In this document: piece after piece, positions 17,376 through 26,997 of the stretch
Layout: the number at the start of each line of letters is the position of its first letter
Position numbering within the stretch: the first letter of the stretch is position 1
DNA from: Bacteroidia bacterium
GTDB lineage: Bacteria > Bacteroidota > Bacteroidia > Bacteroidales > VadinHA17
Direction of reading: 5' to 3'
Assembly (NCBI GenBank): GCA_026391215.1
Contig: JAPLDX010000045.1
Span: 1-44,236, forward strand
Length of the DNA: 44,236 nt
The notes under the pieces: model-generated
What the model saw: the letters and a program-made list of their open reading frames with translations, nothing else
Databases searched by the model: none
What the model was told of the DNA's origin: nothing
Position numbers and translations under genes: made by a program

Positions 17376-19304
17376 TTACCTTGAAAAGAGATCAGCTTCT
17401 CTCCAGCTGAGGAGATGCTTGTCGTCCATTATGATCTTATTATGATCGAGGAGCCAGCGCAACACTTTTATAACTTTTTCCTCAGGATGACTGATCTTGC
17501 TCACAAGTTCCCTGGCATCTGGTTTCTGCAGCACCAGCACATCCTTGATCTCATCAAGTATCAGGTCAAATTCATATTTGCTGAGATCAAGCTCGTTTCT
17601 TTCCCGGCAGACATCACAGATACCGCATCTGTCAGATTCCTCGCCGAAATAATCGAGAAGGATAACCGACCTGCATCTTGTATTATAATCTGCATAGTCA
17701 ATCATCTTGTTAAGTCTGGTTACATGCTTTTCCTTCACATGCAGATAATTATCAGGCGAGATCTTCAGCGCTTTCCTTTCAAGCCTCTCTTCGGTAAAAA
17801 TCACAAGTGCAGTTTTCTTTCCCGGAATATAACTTATTATCTTAAGAGTAGCCAGTTTCACGAGGAACCTGTAAACTGCATCGCGTGATAATGCAGATTT
17901 TTTGGAAAGAACCTCTTCATTTATTGCTACAAATTCAGTGAACATCCCGGTATAGGACCTTAAAAGCAGCTTAATGAATCCGTCAAATGCTTCATTTGCT
18001 ACCTGGAATTTATAAAGATCGTCGCGGCCGACAATAAAATGGACCCTGGACGGGTTATTGATCTCTTCAGTGAATTCAATATATCCTTCCCTCTGCAGAA
18101 AACTCAGGCTGTTGTAAGTCTCAATGACCGGGAACCTGTACTTTGAAATAAAATCGTATATATTGAAGTCAAATACGTTGTCTTTTCCGGAACCCTGTGG
18201 AACCTGCAGAAAATTGCAAAGAGCTTCGTAGGTGTCTTTAATTTTTTCAACCGGCGGAAATTTATGTTTAACTGAATCTTCCAGCCGTTTCTTGTCTGCA
18301 GGAGAATAAAGTAAAACGGCAAATGCTGGTTTGCTGTCACGGCCGGCCCTCCCGCTTTCCTGGAAATAGTCTTCAATGGATTCCGGCATATCCCAGTGAA
18401 TCACAAATCTCACTTCAGCTTTATCGATGCCCATTCCGAAAGCATTCGTGGCAACGATGACACGTGTTTCACCTGTTGTCCATGAAATCTGCTTTTTATC
18501 TCTGAGCTCAACAGGCAGGCCTGCATGATAGAAATCTGCACTGATACCATTTGCCACCAGCAATTCTGCAATCTCTTTACTTTTTTTCCTGTTTCTTACA
18601 TATACTATCCCGCTGCCTTTAATCTTGTGAAGGGTTTTAACCAGGTAGGTTCCCTTATCATCAACCTTTCTTACCAGGTAAGAGATATTTTTCCTTTCAA
18701 AACTTGTCCTGAGAACATTTTTCCCCCTGAATCTGAGCTTTTGTGTTATATCGTCAATAACCGGAGCTGTAGCAGAAGCGGTCAGCGCCAGGAACGGAAC
18801 CTTTTCCGAAATATGGTCACGGATTGATGCAATCTTAAGATATGACGGCCTGAAATCATAACCCCATTGTGAAATGCAATGTGCCTCATCAACAGCCACC
18901 AGGTTCAGGTTAAGACGCGGCAGTCTTGCCTGGAATATCCTTGTTGAGATCCTTTCAGGAGAAATATACAGGAACTTGTAATTGCCGTAAATGCTGTTCT
19001 CCAATGCAATATCTATTTCCTCTGCTGACATTCCTGAATGTATAGCCAGGGACTTTATTTCAAGAGTGTTAAGTCGGTTTACCTGGTCTTTCATAAGGGC
19101 TATCAGCGGTGTTATCACAAGGCAGATACCTTCATTTACCAGTGCCGGTACCTGGAATGTGATTGATTTCCCCCCTCCTGTGGGCATAAGCCCCAGGGTA
19201 TCCTTTCCCTCTGCCACGGATCTTATGATATCCTCCTGCAAGGGACGGAATGAAGTGAATCCCCAGTATTTGGTCAAAATCTGCCTGTAAGGTTCTATAT
19301 TCAT
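17376..19304 (-). CDS. recQ: ATP-dependent DNA helicase RecQ
   Basis: A 3'-5' superfamily-2 helicase of 642 residues from the ATG at 19304. Walker A is MPTGGGKS (ends near residue 47) and the DEAH box lies near 139-142 (AVDEAHCISQWGYDFRP). The HQ/arginine-finger motif GRAGRD is present. The zinc-binding cysteines (CRSVILLDYFG... CGICDVC) are present near the end, followed by a short winged-helix-like tail; I see no HRDC domain, so this is the short RecQ type. The frame extends to an ATG at 19340, but a perfect TAnnTTTG box lies between the two, which supports the downstream start. Divergent from guaB. Confidence 0.93.
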   Translation of the reverse strand: MNIEPYRQILTKYWGFTSFRPLQEDIIRSVAEGKDTLGLMPTGGGKSITFQVPALVNEGICLVITPLIALMKDQVNRLNTLEIKSLAIHSGMSAEEIDIALENSIYGNYKFLYISPERISTRIFQARLPRLNLNLVAVDEAHCISQWGYDFRPSYLKIASIRDHISEKVPFLALTASATAPVIDDITQKLRFRGKNVLRTSFERKNISYLVRKVDDKGTYLVKTLHKIKGSGIVYVRNRKKSKEIAELLVANGISADFYHAGLPVELRDKKQISWTTGETRVIVATNAFGMGIDKAEVRFVIHWDMPESIEDYFQESGRAGRDSKPAFAVLLYSPADKKRLEDSVKHKFPPVEKIKDTYEALCNFLQVPQGSGKDNVFDFNIYDFISKYRFPVIETYNSLSFLQREGYIEFTEEINNPSRVHFIVGRDDLYKFQVANEAFDGFIKLLLRSYTGMFTEFVAINEEVLSKKSALSRDAVYRFLVKLATLKIISYIPGKKTALVIFTEERLERKALKISPDNYLHVKEKHVTRLNKMIDYADYNTRCRSVILLDYFGEESDRCGICDVCRERNELDLSKYEFDLILDEIKDVLVLQKPDARELVSKISHPEEKVIKVLRWLLDHNKIIMDDKHLLSWREADLFSR

Positions 19305-19328
19305 ATATCCGGGAAAAGAAGCCTTATA

Positions 19329-19336
19329 CAAAAATA
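19329..19336 (-). promoter_or_regulatory. -7 box upstream of recQ
   Basis: The minus strand reads TATTTTTG, a perfect TAnnTTTG match, 24 bases before the chosen recQ start. It would lie inside the coding region if the start at 19340 were used, so it helps decide the start. The -33 element is weak. Confidence 0.4.
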
Positions 19337-19436
19337 GCAACTGTAATTCAATTTTTTATGAAACCTGATAGAATGAATGTATGTAGGAGTTGCGAATTTT
19401 TCGTAATTTGCGCAGCAAAACTTAAAATTCTGTCCG

Positions 19437-20918
19437 ATGTCATTCATAGAAGATAAAATACTGTATGAAGGATTAACATTTGACGATGTTTTGCTTGTTC
19501 CTTCTTACTCAGAGATCCTCCCCCGTGAAGTTGACCTAAGTTCAATGTTCACCAGGAATATTCCGATCAATACACCGATTATTTCGGCTGCGATGGATAC
19601 TGTTACAGAAGATGAGCTTGCAATAGCCATCGCCAGGGAAGGCGGTATCGGAGTAATACATAAGAACATGACTATTGAAAAGCAAGCCATGCAGGTAAAG
19701 CGGGTTAAGAGAGCCGAAAATGTCATGATCTTTGATCCGATAACAATTGGACTTGATGCCACGGTTGCAGACGCTATCAATCTGGCTAATGAATACGGAA
19801 TCGGTGGAATACCGGTGATTGACAAAGATGGCGTACTGAAGGGAATAGTCACAAACAGGGATCTCAGGTTTGAGAGCAACCGCAAGCGGAAAATAACCGA
19901 GGTGATGACAACAAAGCTTATCACCACAACTCACAAGACCAATCTTGATGAAGCTGCCAGGATCCTCAGAAAACATAAAGTTGAAAAGCTGCCAATGATC
20001 GATGAGGATGGAAAACTGGTAGGACTTATAACTTACAAGGATATTACCAAGACAAAGGACCGGCCGAATTCATGCAAAGATGAAAAAGGAAGATTAAGGG
20101 TTGCTGGTGCTGTGGGTATAGCAGCTGATACTCTTGAAAGAGTGGCTGCTCTTATTTCCGCCAACGTTGATGCAATAGTAATCGATACTGCCCATGCTCA
20201 TACAAAAAGTGTCATCAGGGTGCTGAAGGAGATCAAGAAAAATTACCCTAAAGCAGAGGTTGTGGTTGGTAATATAGCGACGGCAGAAGCAGCGAAAAAG
20301 CTCATAAGCGAGGGGGCTGATGCATTAAAAGTAGGTATAGGACCAGGATCAATATGTACGACAAGGATAATTGCAGGGGTAGGTATCCCGCAGCTTTCCG
20401 CGATATACAACGTCGCCAAAGCTGTTGAGGGATCAGGCGTACCTGTGATAGCTGACGGAGGGATAAGGTACTCAGGTGATATAATAAAGGCAATTGCGGC
20501 AGGAGCAGACTCTATCATGGCAGGGTCTCTCTTTGCAGGAGTTGAGGAATCACCCGGTGAAACCATAATCTATAACGGCCGTAAGTTTAAGGCATACAGG
20601 GGAATGGGATCGATTGAAGCAATGCAGCAGGGTTCAAAGGATCGGTATTTTCAGGACATGGAAGATGACATTCAAAAGCTTGTTCCTGAAGGTATAGCTG
20701 CCAGAGTGCCATATAAAGGAACCCTTGCAGAAGTGATCTATCAGATGACAGGCGGTTTAAGAGCAGGAATGGGATATGTTGGTGCAAAAAACATCGCGCT
20801 CCTTAAAAAAGAGGCCAGATTTGTAAGAATCACCGGTTCAGGGATCATTGAAAGCCATCCTCATGATGTTTCAATAACCAGAGAGTCTCCGAACTACAGC
20901 AGAAAATCATTTGAATAA
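19437..20918 (+). CDS. guaB: IMP dehydrogenase
   Basis: Converts IMP to XMP with NAD+, the first committed step to GMP. The 493 residues are normal length. The TIM barrel is interrupted by two CBS domains (about 92-205). The catalytic loop GIGPGSICTTR places the nucleophile Cys307; the flap residues MQQGSKDRYFQ and the C-terminal GLRAGMGYVGA are present. The gene starts the forward unit divergent from recQ; the next gene begins 10 bases after its stop, so guaB and the parvulin genes are probably co-transcribed. Confidence 0.97.
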   Translation: MSFIEDKILYEGLTFDDVLLVPSYSEILPREVDLSSMFTRNIPINTPIISAAMDTVTEDELAIAIAREGGIGVIHKNMTIEKQAMQVKRVKRAENVMIFDPITIGLDATVADAINLANEYGIGGIPVIDKDGVLKGIVTNRDLRFESNRKRKITEVMTTKLITTTHKTNLDEAARILRKHKVEKLPMIDEDGKLVGLITYKDITKTKDRPNSCKDEKGRLRVAGAVGIAADTLERVAALISANVDAIVIDTAHAHTKSVIRVLKEIKKNYPKAEVVVGNIATAEAAKKLISEGADALKVGIGPGSICTTRIIAGVGIPQLSAIYNVAKAVEGSGVPVIADGGIRYSGDIIKAIAAGADSIMAGSLFAGVEESPGETIIYNGRKFKAYRGMGSIEAMQQGSKDRYFQDMEDDIQKLVPEGIAARVPYKGTLAEVIYQMTGGLRAGMGYVGAKNIALLKKEARFVRITGSGIIESHPHDVSITRESPNYSRKSFE

Positions 20919-20928
20919 CCAGCATCTG

Positions 20929-22896
20929 ATGAAAGTAAGATCATCACTGTTGATTTTATTACTGTCACTGTTGCCTTTTATTGGTCAGGCTCAGGAGCTG
21001 AATAATAAAACACTTATGACAGTCGCAGGGAAACCGGTCACAGCTGGCGAGTTCATGAGAATGTTCAAAAAAAGCCAGGAACCAGGGAACCCTTCCAATG
21101 TTGATGATTATCTCCAGCAATACACAATCTTCAAGCTTAAAGTTGCAGATGCCACAGAAGAAGGATACGACACGACAAAAGCTTTCCGGAATGAGCTGAA
21201 TGGTTACAGGAACCAACTGGCGCAGAATTACCTGACTGATAACCAGTTTAAGGAAAAGCTGCTCCAGAAGACATACCAGAGATCACTCACAGAAATAAAT
21301 GCCTGGCACATCCTTGTTAACTGCGCACCGGAAGCAAAGCCTGAAGACACCCTCGCTGCGTATAAGAAAGCAGATGATATCCGGGAGAGAATTATTAAAG
21401 GAGAACCTTTTGAAAATGTCGCCCGCGGAACCTCAGATGATCCTTCTGTGAAAATAAACGGGGGGAACCTGGGTTATTTCACTGTATTCCAGATGATAAT
21501 GCCATTTGAGGATGCAGCTTACAAACTGAAAAAAGGGGCAATATCAGATCCTGTCAGAACACCATACGGCTACCATATTATAAAGATAGCAGATAAACGG
21601 CCTGCCAGAGGAAAGATACTGGTTGCACATATCATGAAAGTTGCTCCTCCGGGAACCGGAGAAAAAGAAATAAAAAATGCTGAGGAAGCGATAAACAAGA
21701 TCTATGAAGAGCTCCAGGCAGGAGCATCATTCAGTGAGCTGGCCAGGAAATACTCGGATCATAAAGAATCAGCCTCTGACGGCGGAAAACTAAACTGGTT
21801 CGGAACAGGGGAGATTATCAGTGATTTTTCAGAAGCGGCCTTTTCAATACCCGATACCGGAAAATATGCCCGGCCTGTCCGTACCCCGTATGCATGGCAT
21901 ATAATAAAGCTGCTTGACAAAAAACCTCATGGATCATTTGAAGAGACCAGATCATACCTTGAAAGCAGGATCAACCAGTCATATCTTAACTCATTGAGCA
22001 AAAAGTCATTTATAGATAAACTGAAAGCTGAATATAAATTCAGGATCAACCAGCCAGCTTTCGATTGGTTCGTTGCCAATACCGACACTTTGATTATCAA
22101 AGGCCTGGCAAAATATAATAAAGAATCCATGCCATCAGGCAATCTGTGTACATTTGCAAACCAGCACATGACAGTAAAAGAGTTTGCTTCATATCTTGAA
22201 AAAAGGGGATCAATGATAATTACTGATGATCCGGTTTCATTTGTCAGCCAGTCATTAGAAACAAGGATCTCTGATCAGATAATCAAGTATGAAAATTCGA
22301 TGCTCGAAAAAAAATATCCTGATTTCCGGTACCTGATGGATGAGTTCCATGACGGAATACTGCTATTTGAAATATCTGGCAAAAAGGTCTGGAACAGAGT
22401 CGGAGAAGACAGTATCGGACTTAAAAAATACTATGATGACCATAAGCGTGATTTTCTTACCCGTAAAGGGATCATGGCCAGAATATACACTCTGAGATCA
22501 CCGGGAAAAGAAAAAATTCTTGCTTCCGCCTATAAGAAATATTCGCGGAAACCAGGGACTGATGACCTTATGCTGGCAAAATTCAATAAAAAGATTGATT
22601 CGCTGCTGGTAATCACTGATGGGAAATGGTTTACCGGCGATTATCAGGAACTTGATAAAATTGAGTGGAAAACAGGGGTAGTAGACCGGACAATTAAAAA
22701 TTACCCGTCAATAATTGCCATAAGCAAGGTTATTGAACCGGAGCCTCTTCCTTTTAAGGAGGTCCAGGGAGAAATGATGTCAGGATACCAGGATTATCTC
22801 GAGAATGATTGGATAAAGCAATTAAAGAGCAAATACAACGTTAAAGTTGATGAATTGGTTCTATCAGAAGTTAAAAAGAGTCTAATCAATGAATAG
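20929..22896 (+). CDS. Periplasmic peptidyl-prolyl isomerase with two parvulin domains
   Basis: A large SurA/PpiD-like folding factor of 655 residues. The ATG at 20929 gives a signal peptide (KVRSSLLILLLSLLPFIGQAQ); an upstream TTG at 20911 is less likely. Two parvulin (rotamase) domains are visible at about residues 125-222 (AWHILVNC ... GGNLGYF ... YGYHIIKI) and about 227-328 (VAHIMKVA ... GGKLNWFG ... YAWHIIKL). The C-terminal 300 residues have no recognised domain. It probably chaperones outer-membrane proteins in the periplasm. It overlaps the next gene by 8 bases. Confidence 0.9.
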   Translation: MKVRSSLLILLLSLLPFIGQAQELNNKTLMTVAGKPVTAGEFMRMFKKSQEPGNPSNVDDYLQQYTIFKLKVADATEEGYDTTKAFRNELNGYRNQLAQNYLTDNQFKEKLLQKTYQRSLTEINAWHILVNCAPEAKPEDTLAAYKKADDIRERIIKGEPFENVARGTSDDPSVKINGGNLGYFTVFQMIMPFEDAAYKLKKGAISDPVRTPYGYHIIKIADKRPARGKILVAHIMKVAPPGTGEKEIKNAEEAINKIYEELQAGASFSELARKYSDHKESASDGGKLNWFGTGEIISDFSEAAFSIPDTGKYARPVRTPYAWHIIKLLDKKPHGSFEETRSYLESRINQSYLNSLSKKSFIDKLKAEYKFRINQPAFDWFVANTDTLIIKGLAKYNKESMPSGNLCTFANQHMTVKEFASYLEKRGSMIITDDPVSFVSQSLETRISDQIIKYENSMLEKKYPDFRYLMDEFHDGILLFEISGKKVWNRVGEDSIGLKKYYDDHKRDFLTRKGIMARIYTLRSPGKEKILASAYKKYSRKPGTDDLMLAKFNKKIDSLLVITDGKWFTGDYQELDKIEWKTGVVDRTIKNYPSIIAISKVIEPEPLPFKEVQGEMMSGYQDYLENDWIKQLKSKYNVKVDELVLSEVKKSLINE

Positions 22897-23743
22897 GATC
22901 CTGTTTTATATTATAATTACGATATTGACAGTAAGTTGCAGCAGTTCCAGGAGCGATCCGAAGCGGGTTGCAGTTGCCAGGGCAGGTGATACATTCCTTT
23001 ATCTCGACCAGATACCTCAGCTGATTCCCCCGGCGACGCCTTCTGCTGACAGTACTGCCATAATTCATAATTATATCAACAAATGGGCAAAGAAGGAGTT
23101 TCTTTTCCGTAAGGCTGAAGAAAATCTGTCACCTGATCTGAAAAATGAAATTGACAACCAGCTTGAAGAAACCAGATCTAACCTTGTGATCTACCAGTAT
23201 CAGAGACAGATGATCCTGGAGAGGATGGATACTACACTTACTGAAGCTGAACTTGAAAATTACTATTCTGAGAATCAGAAAAGCTTTATGCTCAGCTCAA
23301 ACATTTTAAAGGCTCTGTTCATCAAGCTTCCCGTTGAAACTCCCAACATTGACAGGATAAGGCACCTGTCACGTTCCAATGAACAAAACGATCTGCAGGA
23401 GCTTGAATCATATTGTTACCAGTTTGCAGATAAATTCGATGATTTCAATGAGGAGTGGGTTTCGTTCGACAGGCTTTCCGTTGAACTGCCGCAGGATATC
23501 TCAAATGAGGAAAGCTTCCTCAGAAGGACAACTTTCTATGAGGCAAACGATTCAACTTATCTCTATTTTATAAATATCAGGGACTACAGGTTAAGATCTT
23601 CAACTGCTCCGTTTGAATATGTCAGGGATGATATAAAAAGGATAATTTGGAACAATCGCAGACTTGAGTTCATTCAGTCACTTGAAAACGGGATATACAA
23701 TGACGCTCTTAAAGTAAACGGTTTTACTATTTTTAATAATTAG
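22889..23743 (+). CDS. Lipoprotein related to SurA-type foldases, no parvulin domain seen
   Basis: A 284-residue lipoprotein with lipobox LTVSC (Cys17). Residues 25-140 resemble the SurA N-terminal chaperone region (VARAGDTFLYLDQI, INKWAKKEFLFRKAE, LTEAELENYYSENQ). The usual parvulin core motifs (GG-LG, YGYHII) are missing, so it is either a chaperone-only paralogue or a decayed isomerase. It sits between two parvulin genes, overlapping the first by 8 bases and 5 bases before the second, which strongly suggests a joint role in outer-membrane protein assembly. Confidence 0.8.
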   Translation: MNRILFYIIITILTVSCSSSRSDPKRVAVARAGDTFLYLDQIPQLIPPATPSADSTAIIHNYINKWAKKEFLFRKAEENLSPDLKNEIDNQLEETRSNLVIYQYQRQMILERMDTTLTEAELENYYSENQKSFMLSSNILKALFIKLPVETPNIDRIRHLSRSNEQNDLQELESYCYQFADKFDDFNEEWVSFDRLSVELPQDISNEESFLRRTTFYEANDSTYLYFINIRDYRLRSSTAPFEYVRDDIKRIIWNNRRLEFIQSLENGIYNDALKVNGFTIFNN

Positions 23744-23748
23744 ATTAA

Positions 23749-25107
23749 ATGAAAAAAGGCAAAGGTTTAATATTGATACTGGCGGGAATACTGATCTCCG
23801 GATTGTCTGCTGTAAAATCGCAGAAACTGATTGAGTCAGTGGCAGCAATTGTTGGGAATGAGGTAGTTTATCTTTCGGATATTGAGAACCTTGTCATTGA
23901 TCTGAAGAGAAACGGCAATAAAATGCCAATAGATCAGCAGAGATGTGTGGTATTGAATGAATTGCTCGTTTCAAGGCTCTTTCTCGATCAGGCAAGGATC
24001 GATAGTATAACCGTTACAGAAGACATGGTTGAGAGTGAAGTCACGATGAATATCAACAGTGCTATACAGAGTGCAGGAAGCGAAAAAGCTCTGGAGGAGT
24101 ATTTCGGGAAAAGCATGGTGGAGATCCGGAGGGACATACGAAAAGCCCTGATGGAACAGGAGATTATCAGGGAAGTACAATCAGGTATTGCCGAGAACAT
24201 AACAGTAACACCGAACCAGCTGAAAAAATATTATGCCGGTATCCCAAAAGACAGCCTCCCTGTTATCCCTGCCAGGGTAGAACTGAGCATTATTCAGGTT
24301 GACCCTCCTGGAAATGAAGAGAACAAAGCTGAAGCACGGCAGAAGCTTCTTGATATCAGGAGTGAAATACTTGCCGGTAAAAGCTTTAATGTTCTGGCAG
24401 TAATGTATTCTGAAGATCCTCAAACTGCCAGGAACGGAGGTGAACTGGGATACACGGTCAGGGGTTCACTGGAAAAGGAATATGCAGATGCTGCCTTCAG
24501 CCTTACAAAGAATACCGTATCCAGAATTGTTGAAACACGATATGGCTTTCATATTATCCAGCTGATCGATCGCAAAGGCGACCTTATAAATACCAGGCAT
24601 ATACTTATTAAGCCGAAGGTCAAGCCTGAGCAGACCACGAAGGCAATTTCCGCACTCGACAGCCTGGCAAACCTGATAAGGAAAGACAGCATGAGCTTTG
24701 AAAATGTAGCAAAAAAATACTCAAGCCATAAAGACAGCAGAATCAACGGGGGTAAGCTGGTGAGCACAAACCCTTCCGAAAGAATTACATGGTTCACCCT
24801 TGAAGAGTTAAATCCGGAAATGTATGTGAAGGTCAGGGATATGAAGGTGGGTGAAATATCTGAAGCTTTCAGAACTACGGATGACGATGGCAATGTTGTA
24901 TTCAGATTAGTAAAGCTGGATAATGAGATACCTGCCCACAGGGCCAACCTTAAAGATGATTATGAGAGTCTCTATTCAGCAGCAGTCCAACAGGCACGTT
25001 CAAAAGAATACCAGGAATGGATCAATAAGAAAATAGGGAACACGTATATTAAAATAAGCGATGAATTAAAAACATGCGACTTTCTGAAAAAAGGATGGCT
25101 GAAATAA
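23749..25107 (+). CDS. SurA-like periplasmic peptidyl-prolyl isomerase
   Basis: A 452-residue exported foldase. A signal peptide (about 1-25, ending VKSQ) is followed by the SurA N-terminal domain (SVAAIVGNEVVYLSDIE, typical of SurA) and two parvulin domains at about 180-275 (RVELSIIQVD ... GGELGYTVRG ... YGFHIIQLID) and 280-385 (TRHILIKPK ... GGKLVSTN). SurA escorts unfolded outer-membrane proteins to the BAM complex. It is the third foldase-type gene in a row and overlaps the OstA-like gene that follows. Confidence 0.92.
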   Translation: MKKGKGLILILAGILISGLSAVKSQKLIESVAAIVGNEVVYLSDIENLVIDLKRNGNKMPIDQQRCVVLNELLVSRLFLDQARIDSITVTEDMVESEVTMNINSAIQSAGSEKALEEYFGKSMVEIRRDIRKALMEQEIIREVQSGIAENITVTPNQLKKYYAGIPKDSLPVIPARVELSIIQVDPPGNEENKAEARQKLLDIRSEILAGKSFNVLAVMYSEDPQTARNGGELGYTVRGSLEKEYADAAFSLTKNTVSRIVETRYGFHIIQLIDRKGDLINTRHILIKPKVKPEQTTKAISALDSLANLIRKDSMSFENVAKKYSSHKDSRINGGKLVSTNPSERITWFTLEELNPEMYVKVRDMKVGEISEAFRTTDDDGNVVFRLVKLDNEIPAHRANLKDDYESLYSAAVQQARSKEYQEWINKKIGNTYIKISDELKTCDFLKKGWLK

Positions 25108-26663
25108 AATATCACAGGTGTTCCTATAAAAAAAAATTACCCGGATTTTTCTTCCTTTTCCTGACAGGACTGATCATTTCATCAGCCTTACTCTCACAGG
25201 ATGTTGAACCACAGAAAAAGAAAAAGAGAATTGAAATTCTGCATGCTGACCTGTGGGAAGTAGATGAAAAGGTAGATAAGGACCTTCAGCAACTTCATGG
25301 AAATGTAAGCCTGCGCCACAATGAAGTGAATATGTGGTGCGACAGCGCATATTATTTCCAGAAAAAGAACCAGGTACAAGCCTGGGGCCATATCCATATT
25401 GAACAGGGTGATACTCTTCACCTGTACGGAGACTATCTTTTCTATGATGGAGAAACCGAATTTGCTTTTGTTCAAGGCAATGTCGAACTGATTAACAAGG
25501 AAACTCATCTTTTTACAAGTGCTGTGACATACGACTTCAAAATTGAAGTTGCCAATTACAACAACAGGGGAAGGATAATCAACGGAGATAACACACTGTC
25601 AAGCATTATAGGCATATACTATGTTTCCAGGGACCTTTTCCATTTCAAGGACAGTGTGAAAATCGTCAATCCCGATTATGTAATGACTGCTGATACAATG
25701 GATTACAATACTGAATCTGAGACCGCCCTCTTTACCGGACCATCAGAACTGACCGGAGACAGTCTTTACATGTATTGTGAAAGAGGCTGGTATGATACAA
25801 AGAATGATATTACCAGTATTTGGAGGAATGCGCTTATTGATAATAAACAGCAGGTTGTGCGCGGTGATTCCCTCTACTATGAGAAGGCTTCCGGATTCGG
25901 TGAATGCTATGGAAACTTGAGCATTACTGACACCACTGATAACCTGATTGTAAAGGGACAGTATGCCTGGTATTACAAGGAACCGGAGAGATTCATGGTC
26001 ACTGACAGTGCAATGTTTATTCAGGTTTCAGATGGCGACTCGCTTTTTCTTCATGCTGATACAATAAGTGCTGTCACAATCTTGCCAGATAGTCTACCTG
26101 CCGGATACAGGCTGATGAGTGCTTATTATGGTTGCCGGGTATTCAGCAAAAATCTCCAGGCAAAAAGCGATTCCCTCTCCTACTCTTTCCAGGATTCAGT
26201 TATAAGGTTATATAGAAATCCTGTAATATGGTCAGAAGAGAATCAGCTCACCTCCGATTCCATGGCAATATTCACAAAAAACCAGAAAGCAGACAGGATG
26301 GAATTATATAATACCGCTTTTGTTGTCAGCCAGGTTGACACAATGAGGTTCAACCAGACAAAGGGCAGATCGCTGATTGGCTATTTCAGGGATAATGAGC
26401 TATATAAAATAAACATAACCGGTAATGGTGAGTCGATATATTATCTCCTTGATAATGATGAAGTGATAGGCGTCAATAAGGCCAAATGCTCTAATATGGA
26501 GATATTTGTTGATGATGGCCAGATTAAAGAGATATATGAGTTCAAGGAGCCTGAAGGGGTGATTGATCCGCCCTCAACGGCGCCGAAGAATAATCTGCAT
26601 CTTGAAGGATTTAACTGGTTTGATTACCTCCGCCCGAAAGTAGTATCAGATATATTTAAATGA
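25095..26663 (+). CDS. OstA/LptA-like envelope protein
   Basis: An exported protein of 522 residues from the ATG at 25095 (13-base overlap with surA); an ATG at 25074 is also possible. A hydrophobic signal segment (FFFLFLTGLIISSALLSQ) precedes repeated beta elements typical of OstA/LptA folds: LHGNVSLRHNEVNMWCDSAYYF, GDTLHLYGDYLFYDGET and FVQGNVELINKET. OstA-type domains bind lipopolysaccharide and bridge it to the outer membrane; the assignment here is by motif, and I did not see an LptD barrel. Its position after SurA-type chaperones fits an envelope-biogenesis operon. Confidence 0.87.
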   Translation: MAEIKYHRCSYKKKLPGFFFLFLTGLIISSALLSQDVEPQKKKKRIEILHADLWEVDEKVDKDLQQLHGNVSLRHNEVNMWCDSAYYFQKKNQVQAWGHIHIEQGDTLHLYGDYLFYDGETEFAFVQGNVELINKETHLFTSAVTYDFKIEVANYNNRGRIINGDNTLSSIIGIYYVSRDLFHFKDSVKIVNPDYVMTADTMDYNTESETALFTGPSELTGDSLYMYCERGWYDTKNDITSIWRNALIDNKQQVVRGDSLYYEKASGFGECYGNLSITDTTDNLIVKGQYAWYYKEPERFMVTDSAMFIQVSDGDSLFLHADTISAVTILPDSLPAGYRLMSAYYGCRVFSKNLQAKSDSLSYSFQDSVIRLYRNPVIWSEENQLTSDSMAIFTKNQKADRMELYNTAFVVSQVDTMRFNQTKGRSLIGYFRDNELYKINITGNGESIYYLLDNDEVIGVNKAKCSNMEIFVDDGQIKEIYEFKEPEGVIDPPSTAPKNNLHLEGFNWFDYLRPKVVSDIFK

Positions 26664-26667
26664 AAAA

Positions 26668-26682
26668 GGGGGGTTCAGCCCC
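26668..26682 (-). terminator. Short terminator for the DUF2795 gene
   Basis: On the minus strand GGGG-CTGAA-CCCC is followed by CC and five T (26667-26663 region). The stem is short (4-5 bp) but sits exactly between two convergent genes. Confidence 0.4.
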
Positions 26683-26684
26683 TG

Positions 26685-26906
26685 TCAATACTCATCTTCA
26701 TTGAAGAAAAAGTCGTCCTTGCTGGGATAGTCAGGCCATATATCTTCAATACTTTCATATATATCACCCTCATCTTCAATCTCCTGCAGGTTTTCAATAA
26801 CTTCCATTGGGGCACCTGACCTGATGGCAAAATCAATCAGCTCATCCTTGGTTGCTGGCCATGGAGCATCCTCAAGTTTTGAAGCTAATTCAAGTGTCCA
26901 ATACAT
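26685..26906 (-). CDS. DUF2795 domain-containing small acidic protein
   Basis: A 73-residue, strongly acidic protein beginning MYWTLELASKLEDAPWPATKDELIDFA, the conserved core of DUF2795, followed by an acidic tail (FFFNEDEY). No known function, no signal peptide. A perfect -7 box lies 34 bases upstream. It is a single-gene unit convergent with the OstA-like gene. Confidence 0.85.
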   Translation of the reverse strand: MYWTLELASKLEDAPWPATKDELIDFAIRSGAPMEVIENLQEIEDEGDIYESIEDIWPDYPSKDDFFFNEDEY

Positions 26907-26939
26907 TTGCTCTTTAAATTAGATTTTTTACAAAGTCTG

Positions 26940-26947
26940 CAAATATA
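26940..26947 (-). promoter_or_regulatory. -7 box upstream of DUF2795 gene
   Basis: The minus strand reads TATATTTG, a perfect TAnnTTTG match, 34 bases before the start codon, in an A/T-rich spacer. Confidence 0.38.
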
Positions 26948-26997
26948 TATATTATTTTTATTAATAAGCAACCTCTTTTTTAAAGAATTTTAACACA

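Noticed and set aside
19505..19976. Two overlapping 140-144 residue minus-strand frames inside guaB
   Set aside because: Both are antisense to conserved IMP dehydrogenase sequence and show no family features.
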